A stretch of 64,000 nucleotides of DNA from Candidatus Eremiobacterota bacterium (GTDB taxonomy: Bacteria; Vulcanimicrobiota; CADAWZ01; Ess09-12): the NCBI GenBank assembly GCA_031082125.1, contig JAVHLM010000016.1, forward strand, positions 97,931 through 161,930, written 5' to 3'. The translations under genes and the position numbers were made by a program. A model generated the notes under the pieces. The model was not told where the DNA came from, did not search any database, and was given only the letters and a program-made list of their open reading frames with translations. Shown here piece after piece: positions 33,446 to 42,100 of the stretch (positions are counted from its first letter, which is position 1; the number at the start of each line of letters is the position of its first letter).

Positions 33446-34774
33446 TTGCCAGATACACCAGTTTCCCACCCCGGCGGGGATTCGCCTGGGGGAGCGCCTG
33501 AAGAGGTAACCAAGGATAAGGACAGCATCATTGCCGATCTCAATGAGCAGCTCACCAGGGCTTCGGGCGGGAAAATCGACACCGCCAGGGAGCTCCAGTT
33601 CATAAAAGAGCGCGTCGTCCATGTAGAGAAGATGGCGGGGCTCGGCAAGATGTTTGTATCGATGGCCAATGAGCTGAATAACGCCCTGTCGGGAATCATC
33701 GGCTATACCCAGCTTCTTCTGGAGAACAGCGAGTGCCCCGAGACCATGAAAAAGGATCTGGAAGTGGTTTCCTCCCATGCCCACCGGACTCACAGGATCC
33801 TGAAAGGGCTTCTCGCATTCTCCCATCTGCAGAAGATAGGGAGGGAGTCCATAAACATCCATGATGTGCTTGATTACGCGATAAGCCTCAAGCTTGCCTA
33901 CCTGAAATACGACGGGATAGAAGTGACCACGGATTTTTCAGGGGAAGCCCTTGAAATGATGGGAAATCCCGATGAGCTGCTCCATCTTTTTACCAATCTG
34001 CTCAATAATGCCCACCAGGCTTTGAAGCATCACCAGGGCGGGAAGGTTATCACGGTGAAAACAGAGTGCCGGCATGGTATTATCCGCGTGCTGGTGAGCG
34101 ACACCGGGCCCGGCGTGCCGCCCTCCCACCGCGACAAGATCTTTGATCCCTTCTTCTCCACATGGGGCGAGAAGGAGTCCCTGGGGCTCGGCCTTTCCAT
34201 CTGCTACGGTATCATTTCGGAGCATGGCGGCAGTCTTTACTATGAAGAGGGGCCCGGAGGCGGGGCGCAGTTTGTCGTTGAGCTTCCGCTCAGGAAGGAA
34301 ATCCCAGGCCTTCAGAAGGGAGCAGCTCATATACGCTCTACCTTTACTGCTGATATGAAAGTGCCACAGGACAAGGAAAGCGCTTCGTCTCAAACGCCGC
34401 AACAGGATATCTCCTCAAAAAGAATACTGCTCATTGATGACGAGGACTCTATCCTTTCCATGCTCAATGATGCCCTCATTACGGAAGGCTTCGAGGTCCT
34501 GGCGCTCTCTGACAGCGAGCGCGCACTTGATGTCCTTGACAGCGAGGACTTTGACCTCGTGATCTCTGACGTGAAAATGCCTGTGGTGAGCGGGATACAG
34601 ATATACTCCTTCATAGAGAAGAAAAAGCCCCACCTTCTTGAAAAGATTGTCTTCATTACCGGCGACATCATTGACAATACCACGAGGAGCTTTCTGAAGA
34701 GCGCAGGGAACCCTTACTTTGCCAAGCCATTCGTGGTAAAGCAGTTCATCTCGTTCATAAGGAGTATCATATAG
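33446..34774 (+). CDS. Soluble hybrid sensor kinase-receiver with Asn in place of the phospho-acceptor His
   Basis: 442 residues, start TTG 33446 with AGGAGG 8 bases upstream. A coiled coil (about 25-65) leads to the dimerisation helix VSMANELNNALSGIIGYTQL. This aligns with the usual A-H-E-L-N-N-P-L but has Asn75 (AAT) where His should be. The ATPase domain looks intact: NLLNNAHQALK, VSDTGPGVPP, SLGLGLSICYG. A receiver follows from about residue 328 (ILLIDDEDS) with Asp375 in LVISDVKMP, Thr in FITGD and Lys in FAKPF. No membrane helix. It may not autophosphorylate on its own dimerisation helix. Confidence 0.9.
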   Translation: MPDTPVSHPGGDSPGGAPEEVTKDKDSIIADLNEQLTRASGGKIDTARELQFIKERVVHVEKMAGLGKMFVSMANELNNALSGIIGYTQLLLENSECPETMKKDLEVVSSHAHRTHRILKGLLAFSHLQKIGRESINIHDVLDYAISLKLAYLKYDGIEVTTDFSGEALEMMGNPDELLHLFTNLLNNAHQALKHHQGGKVITVKTECRHGIIRVLVSDTGPGVPPSHRDKIFDPFFSTWGEKESLGLGLSICYGIISEHGGSLYYEEGPGGGAQFVVELPLRKEIPGLQKGAAHIRSTFTADMKVPQDKESASSQTPQQDISSKRILLIDDEDSILSMLNDALITEGFEVLALSDSERALDVLDSEDFDLVISDVKMPVVSGIQIYSFIEKKKPHLLEKIVFITGDIIDNTTRSFLKSAGNPYFAKPFVVKQFISFIRSII

Positions 34775-34800
34775 GTTTTGGCTCTCATCGAGGTGCCACC

Positions 34801-35565
34801 ATGGCTTCTGAGACCCCCGGGAATGACAAGAACCTCTCCTATCTGAAGCGGATTACGGGATCTCGGGAACAACAGGAAACCTGCGGTGAGAAAGAGGTCT
34901 GGAACCCTTTCTGGGGCCCTCCCCCCGGGGATTCGCCTGCAGCCCTCACGGTCTCCTCGGAAGAGAAGGTCAGGGAACTCGAGCGGATGCAGACAGAGGC
35001 CGCCATTACCTCATTGAAGGGGGGAGTGGCAGCCATAGGCTCCTCTTCAGAGCAGTTTGTGGCATTCCCCTCCAAGGCAGAAGTCATTCAGCAGGTCCAC
35101 AAGCTCCAGAAGGAGTTGATCCTGTACCGTGAGAGCTGGAGTGCCGGTGAGCCCGTTGAAAGAGACAGGGACATCCTGCGTAAACGCATCATGGTGCTCA
35201 TGGTATGTATCGACCACTTCAAGAAATGCTCGCCCTCCTATTACAAGCCCCTTGATGCGGTTATCGTGCTGCTTTCCAATATGGACAAGGTCCTTGCCCC
35301 AGACGGTACGGGAGTCATTCTTTCCGGCACCATCGATGTCTATGACCTGGAAGTAAAAAGCCTCTACAGGGCCCTTCAGAATGAGAAGCATTTTCAAACG
35401 GCGAGCAAGCTCTCGGGCTTCACCGGCGTGGTGCTTCTTCTCCTCTTTGCAGCCCTTCCGGGCCTCAGCGCCTACCATCCCGAGCTGGTGGGGGGGCTTT
35501 TTCTTTTCACTTCCATTCTGCTGAGCAAGCTCAACCTCTGGATCCATTACACGGTGAGGACATAA
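34801..35565 (+). CDS. Hypothetical protein with C-terminal membrane hairpin
   Basis: 254 residues. The first about 80 residues are polar and probably disordered; about 80-190 are helical (AEVIQQVHKLQKELILYRES, LRKRIMVLMVCIDHFKKC). Two hydrophobic helices close the chain (GVVLLLLFAALPGLSAYHP and VGGLFLFTSILLSKLNL), so it is anchored at its C-terminus. No family recognised. It starts 26 bases after the hybrid kinase and is probably co-transcribed, so it could be a membrane partner of that protein. Confidence 0.7.
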   Translation: MASETPGNDKNLSYLKRITGSREQQETCGEKEVWNPFWGPPPGDSPAALTVSSEEKVRELERMQTEAAITSLKGGVAAIGSSSEQFVAFPSKAEVIQQVHKLQKELILYRESWSAGEPVERDRDILRKRIMVLMVCIDHFKKCSPSYYKPLDAVIVLLSNMDKVLAPDGTGVILSGTIDVYDLEVKSLYRALQNEKHFQTASKLSGFTGVVLLLLFAALPGLSAYHPELVGGLFLFTSILLSKLNLWIHYTVRT

Positions 35566-35617
35566 GAAAAGAAGAGTTTTTTCCTGTAAGATGAATATCT
35601 TGGTAGGGAGGTGAACC

Positions 35618-36118
35618 ATGGTAATGACCGCGCGAGAAGATAAATCGTTACTGAAAGCACTGGAGATAGCCATTCAGCGCGAAGCGAATGCCTTTGACAA
35701 TTACAGGCATATGGCGCGCCATGTGCAGGATGCCGGGCTGAAGAACAAGCTTCAGTTCCTCTCAAAAGAGGAAGCCTTCCACAGGGAAAAGCTTGACAGC
35801 CTTTACAGGGAGCTTTCCGGCGGGAAGAAATGCAGGAGCGCTTCGAGGAAAGGGGAAGCAGATGCTGAAGGCGGAGAGGTCTCTTCCGTGATCGACATCC
35901 TGAGATCTGCCGCACAGAAGGAGCAGGAAGCCCATCATTTCTATGTGCTCGCCTCCCACGACACGAAAGAGGCAGAGCTTCACAAGCTGTTTGAGTATCT
36001 TGCCGGCGAGGAGCTCATCCACCAGCAGATGATAATGCTTGAGATCACCATCCTGGAAGGACGCGAGGCTGAAAGCCCTTTGGAGACCATTCCATGGCAT
36101 TTAAGGGAGTGGTGGTAA
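35618..36118 (+). CDS. Ferritin-like/rubrerythrin-type diiron protein
   Basis: 166 residues. Two pairs of helices carry the diiron ligands: QREANAFDNYRHMA, KEEAFHREKLDSLY, KEQEAHHFYVLAS and GEELIHQQMIMLE, i.e. the E...ExxH plus E...ExxH pattern of the superfamily. There is no C-terminal rubredoxin domain, so it is a 'short' ferritin-like protein. Likely roles are peroxide reduction or iron handling. GGGAGGTG lies upstream of ATG 35618. Its 3' end overlaps the convergent ABC transporter gene by 18 bases. Confidence 0.85.
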   Translation: MVMTAREDKSLLKALEIAIQREANAFDNYRHMARHVQDAGLKNKLQFLSKEEAFHREKLDSLYRELSGGKKCRSASRKGEADAEGGEVSSVIDILRSAAQKEQEAHHFYVLASHDTKEAELHKLFEYLAGEELIHQQMIMLEITILEGREAESPLETIPWHLREWW

Positions 36119-37927
36119 AACCGGTTCCTCCTCAAGAACCTTCTGGGCTTCAAAGAGCTTTCTATAGAGCCCTCCCCTCGCAATAAGCTCGCTATGGGAG
36201 CCGCTCTCCAGGATGGTACCGTTCGAGAGCACCACTATTCTGTCGGCACGGGTGATTGTCGAAAGGCGGTGGGCTATCACGAAGGTGGTTCTCCTCTTGC
36301 GGAGCTCCATCACCGACTCGTAGATTGATGCCTCGGACTTCTGATCCAGCGATGAGGTGGCCTCGTCAAGGATAAGGACCGTGGGGCTGGTGAGGAGGGT
36401 CCGCGCCAGGGATATCCGCTGCCGCTGGCCCCCAGAGAGGTTGTTTCCCCTTTCACCGATTTCAAAATCATAGCCGCCCTTGAGAGCTCCTATGAATTCA
36501 TCAGCTTTTGCGAGGGCCGCCGCTTCCTCCATCTTCTCACGGTGAGCTTCAGGGCTTCCGAAGAGGATATTTTCCTGCACAGTGCCCGAAAAGAGAATGA
36601 CCTCCTGCTGCATCAGGCCGATATGGCGGCGCAGTGACCGGACCTTTATCGAGCTTATATCGATGTCGTCAAGCAGTATCTGCCCCTCGCGAAGCTCGTA
36701 AAAGCGGGGGATAAGGTTCACCAGCGTTGATTTTCCCGAGCCGTTGGGGCCCACTATGGCAATTACCTCGCCGGGATGCGCCACAAGGGAGATGTTTCTC
36801 AGCACGTAGTTGCTGCCCTCGTAAGCAAAGCTCACGTTGCGGAACTCCACCTTCCCTTCAACGCGTGAGACTTCAAGGGCATCATCGCGGTCTCTGGTCT
36901 CCACGGGAAAATCGATGATCTCAAAGACTCTTACGGCGGAGACCATACCCTTCCTGATATCGGCATAAGTGGTGCTGAAGCGGTTTACCGGGCTCGTGGC
37001 GATGAGCATATAGGCGCAGAAGGCGATGAGATTGCCTGTGGAGAAATGGCTCACCGAGACCAGGTAGGCTCCCAGGCCCAGGATGATGATGATCCCGAAA
37101 GTCCCCAGCACCTCAACAAGGGGTGTCTGCGTAAGCCTGAACTGGATCGACTTCATCACGGAGTTGAAGCTCTTCTCGTTGATGTGGCTGAATTTCTCTT
37201 TTTCCCGGGCTTCGGCGCCGAAGGCCTTCACCACCTTGATGCCGTTGATGTTTTCCTGCATGATGGCGTTGAGGTGCGATACCTCTCTCTGGAGGTTGGC
37301 GACGTGCTTCTGGATCTGGGCACCGAAGTAGTGCATGATGAAGGCAATGGCAGGGCTTGCTACGAAGGCCACGATGGTCATTCTCCAGTCCATGTAGATC
37401 ATGGCGCTCACCGAGAAGAGGAAGATGAAGAAGTCGGCTATGGCAACGGGAATGCTGGAGGTGAGCGTTTCCGTCATCTGGTGGATGTCGGTGATGATGC
37501 GGTACATGATCTGGCCGGTCTTCCATTTCTCGAAAAAAGTGAGGGGAAGCATCTGGACATGGCCATATACCTCGTTTCTTATGGAGCGCACGGCGCTCTG
37601 GCCGGCATAGGCAATCAGGTAGCCCTGGGCGTACATCAGGACGCCCTTGACGAGGGCCGTGACCATGATGAGAAGGAGGAGCCATTTCAGCTTCGCAAGA
37701 TCATTCTTCCTGAGCACGTCATCGATGAGGACTTTCAGGAAGTAAGGCTGGCAGGCCGCCGTGCCCGCGTGGAGGAGCGCAAAAAAGCATCCCAGCAGAA
37801 AAGTGGAAAGATATGGCATCAGATAGCGGAAAAAACGGGCTGCAAGAAGCCCCATCTCACGGGAAGTGAGGGTGCTTGCGTCTTTCTCCGTAAAGCGGGC
37901 CGATTCTATGGATTTACCGATCTCCAT
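36101..37927 (-). CDS. ABC exporter, fused membrane and ATPase domains (MsbA/LmrA type)
   Basis: 608 residues, normal for a half-transporter. Six membrane helices occupy about residues 30-320. The nucleotide-binding domain has Walker A IVGPNGSGKST, Q-loop GLMQQE, signature LSGGQRQRISLARTLL, Walker B VLILDEATSSLD and the switch His in VIAHRLS. It would work as a homodimer moving lipids, peptides or drugs outward. No dedicated substrate gene is adjacent. A promoter candidate lies within the end of hemD. Confidence 0.93.
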   Translation of the reverse strand: MEIGKSIESARFTEKDASTLTSREMGLLAARFFRYLMPYLSTFLLGCFFALLHAGTAACQPYFLKVLIDDVLRKNDLAKLKWLLLLIMVTALVKGVLMYAQGYLIAYAGQSAVRSIRNEVYGHVQMLPLTFFEKWKTGQIMYRIITDIHQMTETLTSSIPVAIADFFIFLFSVSAMIYMDWRMTIVAFVASPAIAFIMHYFGAQIQKHVANLQREVSHLNAIMQENINGIKVVKAFGAEAREKEKFSHINEKSFNSVMKSIQFRLTQTPLVEVLGTFGIIIILGLGAYLVSVSHFSTGNLIAFCAYMLIATSPVNRFSTTYADIRKGMVSAVRVFEIIDFPVETRDRDDALEVSRVEGKVEFRNVSFAYEGSNYVLRNISLVAHPGEVIAIVGPNGSGKSTLVNLIPRFYELREGQILLDDIDISSIKVRSLRRHIGLMQQEVILFSGTVQENILFGSPEAHREKMEEAAALAKADEFIGALKGGYDFEIGERGNNLSGGQRQRISLARTLLTSPTVLILDEATSSLDQKSEASIYESVMELRKRRTTFVIAHRLSTITRADRIVVLSNGTILESGSHSELIARGGLYRKLFEAQKVLEEEPVLPPLP

Positions 37928-37953
37928 CAGAGCACCTTTCGTCGATGTGAGTA

Positions 37954-37982
37954 ATTATAGCACAAAACCCCCGGTGCCACAA
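37954..37982 (-). promoter_or_regulatory. Promoter candidate for the ABC exporter, inside the 3' end of hemD
   Basis: Minus strand TTGTGG (37982-37977), 17-base spacer, perfect TATAAT (37959-37954). The -10 box covers the hemD stop codon. The leader to ATG 37927 would be about 20 bases. Confidence 0.45.
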
Positions 37983-38800
37983 TCAGGGCCGCCCTCCCCG
38001 GAACCGCTTTTTTTCTGAAGGTTCGAGAAAAAGAAGCAGCAGAGCTCCTCAAGCCCTTTCATGGTGTGTAGAGCGGCGGTCCCGCTCACATGGTACCCCA
38101 GCCCTTCTGCCGTTTCTGCCGTGACGGGGCCGATGCAGAGTATAGCGGTCTTCTCAGGGAAAGGCTTCACAAGCTTTCCCAGAAGATCGTGGAAATAACG
38201 CACCGTTGAAGAGCTTGAGAATATGACGGCGTCGAGGCCCCCGCCCTCGAGGAGTGCCCGTGCGGGAGCCAGCTCTGGTGCGGCCTTCACCGTCCTGTAG
38301 GCTTCCACGACCTCAACATGAGCTCCCCGCTCCCTGAGGCCCAGGGGCAGCACTTCCCGGGCTTCGGCTGCCCGGGGGATGAGAATCCTTGAGCCCTTTA
38401 CTTCCTCGCGGCTGAAGGCTTCCAGCAGTCCTTCAGCGGTGAACACCGGGGGGACAATGGAGGCCTCAAGACCATAGTGGCGGAGCGCTTCTTCAGTGCC
38501 TGTGCCGATAACGGCAATCCTGACCGATGAGGGAAATCTCCCGGCTCCTCCCATGGCGTCGAAGAAGAAGGCCACGCCGTTGGCGCTTGTAAAGATCAGC
38601 CAGTGAAACTCGCAGAGACGGGCTATCGCCTCAAGAAGAGGACCCCTGTCGCGCGGAGGGCTGAATTGCAGCACGGGAAACTCTATGCACTGAGCTCCCC
38701 TTGCGGTGAGAGCCTCTATAAGGGAATGAGCCTGTGATTCAGCCCTGGTGATGAGGATTTTTCTCCCCCTGAGGGGTGCTTGTTCTTGAAGATTCATCAT
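37955..38800 (-). CDS. hemD: Uroporphyrinogen-III synthase
   Basis: 281 residues. The bilobed HemD pattern is visible: GRKILITRAESQAHSLIEAL at the start, HWLIFTSANGVAFFF near 80, VRIAVIGTGTEEAL near 103, ILIPRAAEAREVLPLGL near 145, DAVIFSSSSTVRYF near 195 and ILCIGPVTAETAEGLGYHV near 225. It closes and flips ring D of hydroxymethylbilane to give uroporphyrinogen III. It follows hemC by 11 bases on the same strand, so the two steps are encoded together. Other heme/siroheme genes are not in the window. Confidence 0.93.
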   Translation of the reverse strand: MMNLQEQAPLRGRKILITRAESQAHSLIEALTARGAQCIEFPVLQFSPPRDRGPLLEAIARLCEFHWLIFTSANGVAFFFDAMGGAGRFPSSVRIAVIGTGTEEALRHYGLEASIVPPVFTAEGLLEAFSREEVKGSRILIPRAAEAREVLPLGLRERGAHVEVVEAYRTVKAAPELAPARALLEGGGLDAVIFSSSSTVRYFHDLLGKLVKPFPEKTAILCIGPVTAETAEGLGYHVSGTAALHTMKGLEELCCFFFSNLQKKSGSGEGGPDCGTGGFVL

Positions 38801-38811
38801 GGCCGCCCTGC

Positions 38812-39738
38812 TCAGGTGTTGAGCCCGCCGATCAGGGCATGAGCCCCCCTTTCAATCAGTCTCAGGGCAAGAGCATTCCCCAGTTCTTCAGGTGTTTCGG
38901 CGCTGCCCCCCAGTGACTCCCGAAGCAGGCGGCTCCCGTCCGAAGCGGCCACAAAGGCCTCTGCAAAGAGCTCTCCGCCTCTTGGTTCGGCCAGGCAGCC
39001 TGAAGGGATGTGGCAGCCTCCCCCGATTGCGGCCATGAAAGCCCTTTCAGCCTTTACGGCGCCCCATGACTCGCGGTCATTGAGGGGAGCAAGAAGCGCC
39101 TCCACGGTTTTGTCATCATCCCTTATTTCGAGGGCCAGCGCTCCCTGGCCCACGGCCGGGATGCAGAGTGACGACGGAAGCGGGATTATTCCTGCACCGG
39201 TGACTGCCAGGCGCCTGAGGCCTGCGGCAGCGAGAATGATGCCGTCAAGACCCATCCGGGACATCTTTTCGATGCGGGTGGGAACATTCCCCCTCATATC
39301 GATGAACTGGAGGTCAGGGCGGTATGCGAGAAGCTGGGCTTTCCTCCTGAGGCTTCCGGAGCCCAGGGTAGCGCCCCGGGGGAGTTCCTGAAAGCTCCCG
39401 TATTTCAATGAGACCAGGCAGTCCAGGGGGTCTTCCCGCCGCGGGACCGCTCCTATTGCGAGGCCCGGGGGAAGCCCCGAAGGGAGGTCTTTCATGCTGT
39501 GCACGGCTATATCAATGGTGCCTTCCAGGAGCTCCCGCTCGAGCTCCTTGACAAAGAGCCCTCTGTCACCAATTCTGGAGAGGGGGATATGGGTGATGGT
39601 GTCGCCCTTCGTGGTGATTTTTCTCTGGTCTATCTCAAGCGAGGGATGGTGCAGTCTGAGGGCACTTATCACTTCCTCCGCCTGTACCAGGGCCAGCGTG
39701 CTCGCTCTTGAGCCGATGATGATGCGGTTCGGTGTCAT
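38812..39738 (-). CDS. hemC: Hydroxymethylbilane synthase (porphobilinogen deaminase)
   Basis: 308 residues, normal length. Motifs: IIIGSRASTLALVQAE at the start, TTKGD, GLFVKELERELLEG, DIAVHSMKDLP with the catalytic Asp, GSGSLRRKAQL, DMRGNVPTRIEK, and GGGCHIPSG with the Cys that holds the dipyrromethane cofactor. Joins four porphobilinogen units in the cytoplasm. Forms an operon with hemD. Confidence 0.96.
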   Translation of the reverse strand: MTPNRIIIGSRASTLALVQAEEVISALRLHHPSLEIDQRKITTKGDTITHIPLSRIGDRGLFVKELERELLEGTIDIAVHSMKDLPSGLPPGLAIGAVPRREDPLDCLVSLKYGSFQELPRGATLGSGSLRRKAQLLAYRPDLQFIDMRGNVPTRIEKMSRMGLDGIILAAAGLRRLAVTGAGIIPLPSSLCIPAVGQGALALEIRDDDKTVEALLAPLNDRESWGAVKAERAFMAAIGGGCHIPSGCLAEPRGGELFAEAFVAASDGSRLLRESLGGSAETPEELGNALALRLIERGAHALIGGLNT

Positions 39739-39769
39739 TATCGTTGTCCGGGATTCTTCGCACCGGCGA

Positions 39770-39988
39770 TCAATAAACCCTCATCCCCTGGTTTTTCTGC
39801 CAGCAGAAGAGGCATTCTATCTGGGCGGGCACCTGCTTGAGCTCGCGGGCTCCGAGGGAGTCCTTGGATTTCGCCCTTTTCCACTTTGTCACAATGTGGG
39901 GAGTCTGCTTTTTGCACACGGGGCACTCTTTCACCCCCGTGTAATTGGGCCCGTATTTCAATTTCAGCTCTTTCTCGTTGTAATTCAT
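39770..39988 (-). CDS. Small zinc-ribbon protein
   Basis: 72 residues. Two Cys pairs, ECPVCKKQTPH and IECLFCWQKN, about 37 residues apart, form a zinc ribbon. GGAGGCGG lies upstream of ATG 39988. It precedes hemC by 31 bases on the same strand and may be the first gene of that transcript. No function can be given. Confidence 0.7.
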   Translation of the reverse strand: MNYNEKELKLKYGPNYTGVKECPVCKKQTPHIVTKWKRAKSKDSLGARELKQVPAQIECLFCWQKNQGMRVY

Positions 39989-40373
39989 TTCTTACCGCCT
40001 CCGCTTTTAATGATATAGAGAGAAAATAACCTGCTGTATCATGGTGTGACATGCTCTAAAAAGGCTTTCGGCAAGGGCAAAATTGAGATCATCTGCGATC
40101 GGGTAGTCTGCTTCCGGGGAGCCGTTTACCCTGGTGCTGTTGTTCCTTGCAAGAGGGGCATTGGTCACAAGGGCAGCACATACTTCATCATGGCTTTCCA
40201 TAAATCCTTCTTGATGAGAAAAAGTTTTCTTCCCGGGAGGGATCTTTTCTGGCTTTTAAGTGTTGTATCGGGATGAAAAAAAAATTATAATAAGGGTAAG
40301 GAATATTTTTCTTATCTTCGCTACTATATTCTACAGAAGTCCAAAGCTCACGGAAAGGTAAGGAGGGATGGCC
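39989..40373. other. 385-base spacer without a supported gene
   Basis: Short open frames exist on both strands (40046-40276 plus, 40007-40201 minus), but neither has a good ribosome-binding site, domain or credible composition. The right half turns AT-rich and holds a promoter candidate at 40263-40291. Confidence 0.5.
40263..40291 (+). promoter_or_regulatory. Weak-to-moderate promoter candidate for the vWA gene
   Basis: TTGTAT (40263-40268), 17-base spacer and a perfect TATAAT (40286-40291). Leader to ATG 40374 about 75 bases. Confidence 0.4.
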
Positions 40374-41672
40374 ATGGGATTCAAGCCCAAAAATTGCCCG
40401 GTGTGCCATGACGGAAGCAAAATCGACGGGAAGCTCCACTGCGCGGGATGTGGCAACCAGCTCGAGTATATCGACGCCGAGGGGACCCTTGGCGTGCAGC
40501 GGGCTGTCAACCGCTGCGGAAAATGCCATACGGAGAATCCCCGCAGCTCAGTCTACTGCGAGTCCTGCGGTACCAGGATAGCGGTTGAGTGCCCCCAGTG
40601 CAAGGGGGTCCACCCGGCAGGAGCCACCGTGTGCGCTGTCCATGGTGAGCCCCTCCAGGCCCCCCGGAAAGAGCAGGCGCCCGTCTCCGCCATTATCACC
40701 CAGTCAGCCCACCTTGTGACCCACCGTTACCGCAAGGCCTTTCTCGTCCCCGCGATGCTTGCCCTCCTTGTGTTCGGCTACCTTTTCTACGAGAAACTTC
40801 ATTCCCATACCATAGTCGTGGTGCCCACGGCGTCAAGGCCTGCCATTGATGTGGTCTTTGTCGTAGACAGCACGGGGAGCATGGCCGATGAGATCAAGGT
40901 GGTCCAGGACAAGATCAAGGACATGATGGCCAAGATAAAGAGCGGCCAGCCCGTTCCCGATGTGCGCTTCGGCCTTGTGGCTTTCCGGGACAGGGGCGAT
41001 GACTACGTGGTGAAGAAGTTTGAGTTCACCTCTGACATCCAGAAGTTCCAGAGCTATGTGAACACCATCAATGCCGACGGCGGCGGCGACACCAAGGAGA
41101 GCGTGGCAGAAGCTCTTCATACCGCCATAAACGACATGCCCTGGGACAAGAACCAGTCCACCAGGAAGCTGTTGTTCCTGATAGGCGATGCAGGCCCCCA
41201 CACCGAGTACTCCGACGGCCTTGATTACCAGAGTGAGGCCTCTTCGGCAAAGGACAGGGGGATCAAGATATATACCCTCGGCTGCAGCGGCATAGAAGAG
41301 GATGGCGAGTCCGAGTTCAGGATCATTGCCCAGGCCACGGGCGGCACTTTCGATTACCTCACGTACCGCCAGCAGTATGTCGATGATACCGGCGCCACTT
41401 ATTACCGCCTCAAGTCCGGCAAGGACTACTACTCGGTGAAGGGGAGCGGCGATGACACGAGCTGGAGAGAGGGAGTGAAGGATGCCGTGGCAAAGGGCAT
41501 GGCAAAGCCCATAGCACCGGCAGGATCCCTGGGGCCCGGCAGCGCCTCAGGGGGCGGCGCTCTCCCTTATTCACACATGCGCGAGGAAAAAATGGAGAAC
41601 AACCTGGACACGGTTCTTACCAATAAGGTACAGCAGGAGCTCACGACTCAGGGGGTAAAGTACGGAAAATAG
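40374..41672 (+). CDS. Zinc-ribbon, membrane-anchored von Willebrand A domain protein
   Basis: 432 residues from ATG 40374, which has AAGGAGG at correct spacing; ATG 40368 is too close to it. Residues 8-95 hold three zinc-ribbon-like Cys pairs (CPVCHDGSK, CAGCGNQ, CGKCHTENP, CESCGTR, CPQCKGV). One membrane helix at about 118-140 (FLVPAMLALLVFGYLFY). The vWA domain begins near 158 with the MIDAS motif VVDSTGSMADE and includes FGLVAFRDRGDDY and LLFLIGDAGPHTE. Zinc ribbons inside, vWA outside is the likely topology. Role unknown; it lies just upstream of the peptide cluster but is separated by a terminator candidate and a new promoter. Confidence 0.85.
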   Translation: MGFKPKNCPVCHDGSKIDGKLHCAGCGNQLEYIDAEGTLGVQRAVNRCGKCHTENPRSSVYCESCGTRIAVECPQCKGVHPAGATVCAVHGEPLQAPRKEQAPVSAIITQSAHLVTHRYRKAFLVPAMLALLVFGYLFYEKLHSHTIVVVPTASRPAIDVVFVVDSTGSMADEIKVVQDKIKDMMAKIKSGQPVPDVRFGLVAFRDRGDDYVVKKFEFTSDIQKFQSYVNTINADGGGDTKESVAEALHTAINDMPWDKNQSTRKLLFLIGDAGPHTEYSDGLDYQSEASSAKDRGIKIYTLGCSGIEEDGESEFRIIAQATGGTFDYLTYRQQYVDDTGATYYRLKSGKDYYSVKGSGDDTSWREGVKDAVAKGMAKPIAPAGSLGPGSASGGGALPYSHMREEKMENNLDTVLTNKVQQELTTQGVKYGK

Positions 41673-41690
41673 GGTATGAGTATAAGCCCG

Positions 41691-41714
41691 TATACGCAAA
41701 AAAAAATGCGTATA
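41691..41714. repeat. 8-bp inverted repeat around an A8 loop
   Basis: TATACGCA (41691-41698) and TGCGTATA (41707-41714) flank eight A residues, about 18 bases after the vWA stop. No T-run follows, so terminator function is doubtful; an operator or an mRNA 3' hairpin is possible. Confidence 0.5.
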
Positions 41715-41731
41715 AGAGGGTATGATAAATT

Positions 41732-41771
41732 ATGAGCAGGCGGAGTGCCGTAACGCCTGCTCATTTCCTTT
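41732..41771 (+). terminator. Terminator candidate after the vWA gene
   Basis: ATGAGCAGGCG (41732-41742) pairs with CGCCTGCTCAT (41754-41764), an 11-bp GC-rich stem with an 11-base loop, followed by TTTCCTTTC. It would separate the vWA gene from the peptide cluster promoter 40 bases on. Confidence 0.6.
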
Positions 41772-41803
41772 CTGTGAGTGGAGAAAATAATGGTAATATA
41801 GTG

Positions 41804-41832
41804 TTGACAGAACAATTTTTGTGATATATAAT
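41804..41832 (+). promoter_or_regulatory. Consensus sigma70-type promoter of the precursor peptide genes
   Basis: A perfect TTGACA (41804-41809), a 17-base spacer and a perfect TATAAT (41827-41832). Predicted start near 41839, giving a leader of about 117 bases before the first peptide gene. It is the only promoter seen in the window that matches both boxes exactly, implying high expression of the peptides. Confidence 0.85.
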
Positions 41833-41955
41833 GTCTTTCGTCCTGGAAGGGAACCTGGTAATCTGTTAACGATTTTGTTACAAAATGTGCTTGATAGTGG
41901 TGCCCGCCGGGAGCTATGATAGAGATAAGAAAACGATAAAAGGAGGGCACACAGG

Positions 41956-42039
41956 ATGTTCTGGAACGAAAACGAGACAGTTGAGAGATGCGACATTCAC
42001 GCGATGTATGTTCTTCCCCCCGATGACGGCGGAATATAA
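41956..42039 (+). CDS. Putative precursor peptide 1 of a modified-peptide (RiPP-like) cluster
   Basis: 27 residues, starting MFWNENE and ending with ATA codon Ile then TAA. AAAGGAGGG is 8 bases before ATG 41956. Features shared with the next two peptides: MFW at 1-3, Glu5, acidic residue at 7, acidic residue at 13, IHA at 14-16, Tyr18, two aliphatic residues at 19-20, Pro21, Asp23 and a Gly-Gly near the end (LPPDDGG at 20-26). Cys12 is unique to this copy. It is too short and regular to be chance: three copies share sequence and ribosome-binding sites. Acidic residue 13 and Tyr18 recall the Glu/Tyr pair in PqqA, but the sequence does not match PqqA or MftA. Function inferred from the maturase genes that follow. 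Confidence 0.8.
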   Translation: MFWNENETVERCDIHAMYVLPPDDGGI

Positions 42040-42059
42040 GCAGCATCAATAAATTCAGC

Positions 42060-42083
42060 AATATTTACCAAAATATTTACCAA
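42060..42083 (+). repeat. Perfect 12-base tandem repeat between peptide genes 1 and 2
   Basis: AATATTTACCAA occurs at 42060-42071 and again at 42072-42083 without a gap, directly before the AAGGAGG of peptide gene 2. Possibly a leftover of the duplications that made the array, or a protein-binding site. Confidence 0.7.
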
Positions 42084-42100
42084 GAAGGAGGATACACGGG

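Noticed and set aside
33332..33862. Leftward open frame across the start of the hybrid kinase gene
   Set aside because: The plus strand has an AGGAGG-led TTG start, coiled coil and kinase motifs; the minus frame has none.
37046..37954. Open frame of 302 codons opposite the ABC exporter
   Set aside because: Antisense of clear membrane-domain sequence; His/Asp-rich composition typical of a reverse-frame shadow.
40046..40276. Small open frame in the 39989-40373 spacer
   Set aside because: No ribosome-binding site or plausible protein features, and it overlaps another unsupported frame on the opposite strand.
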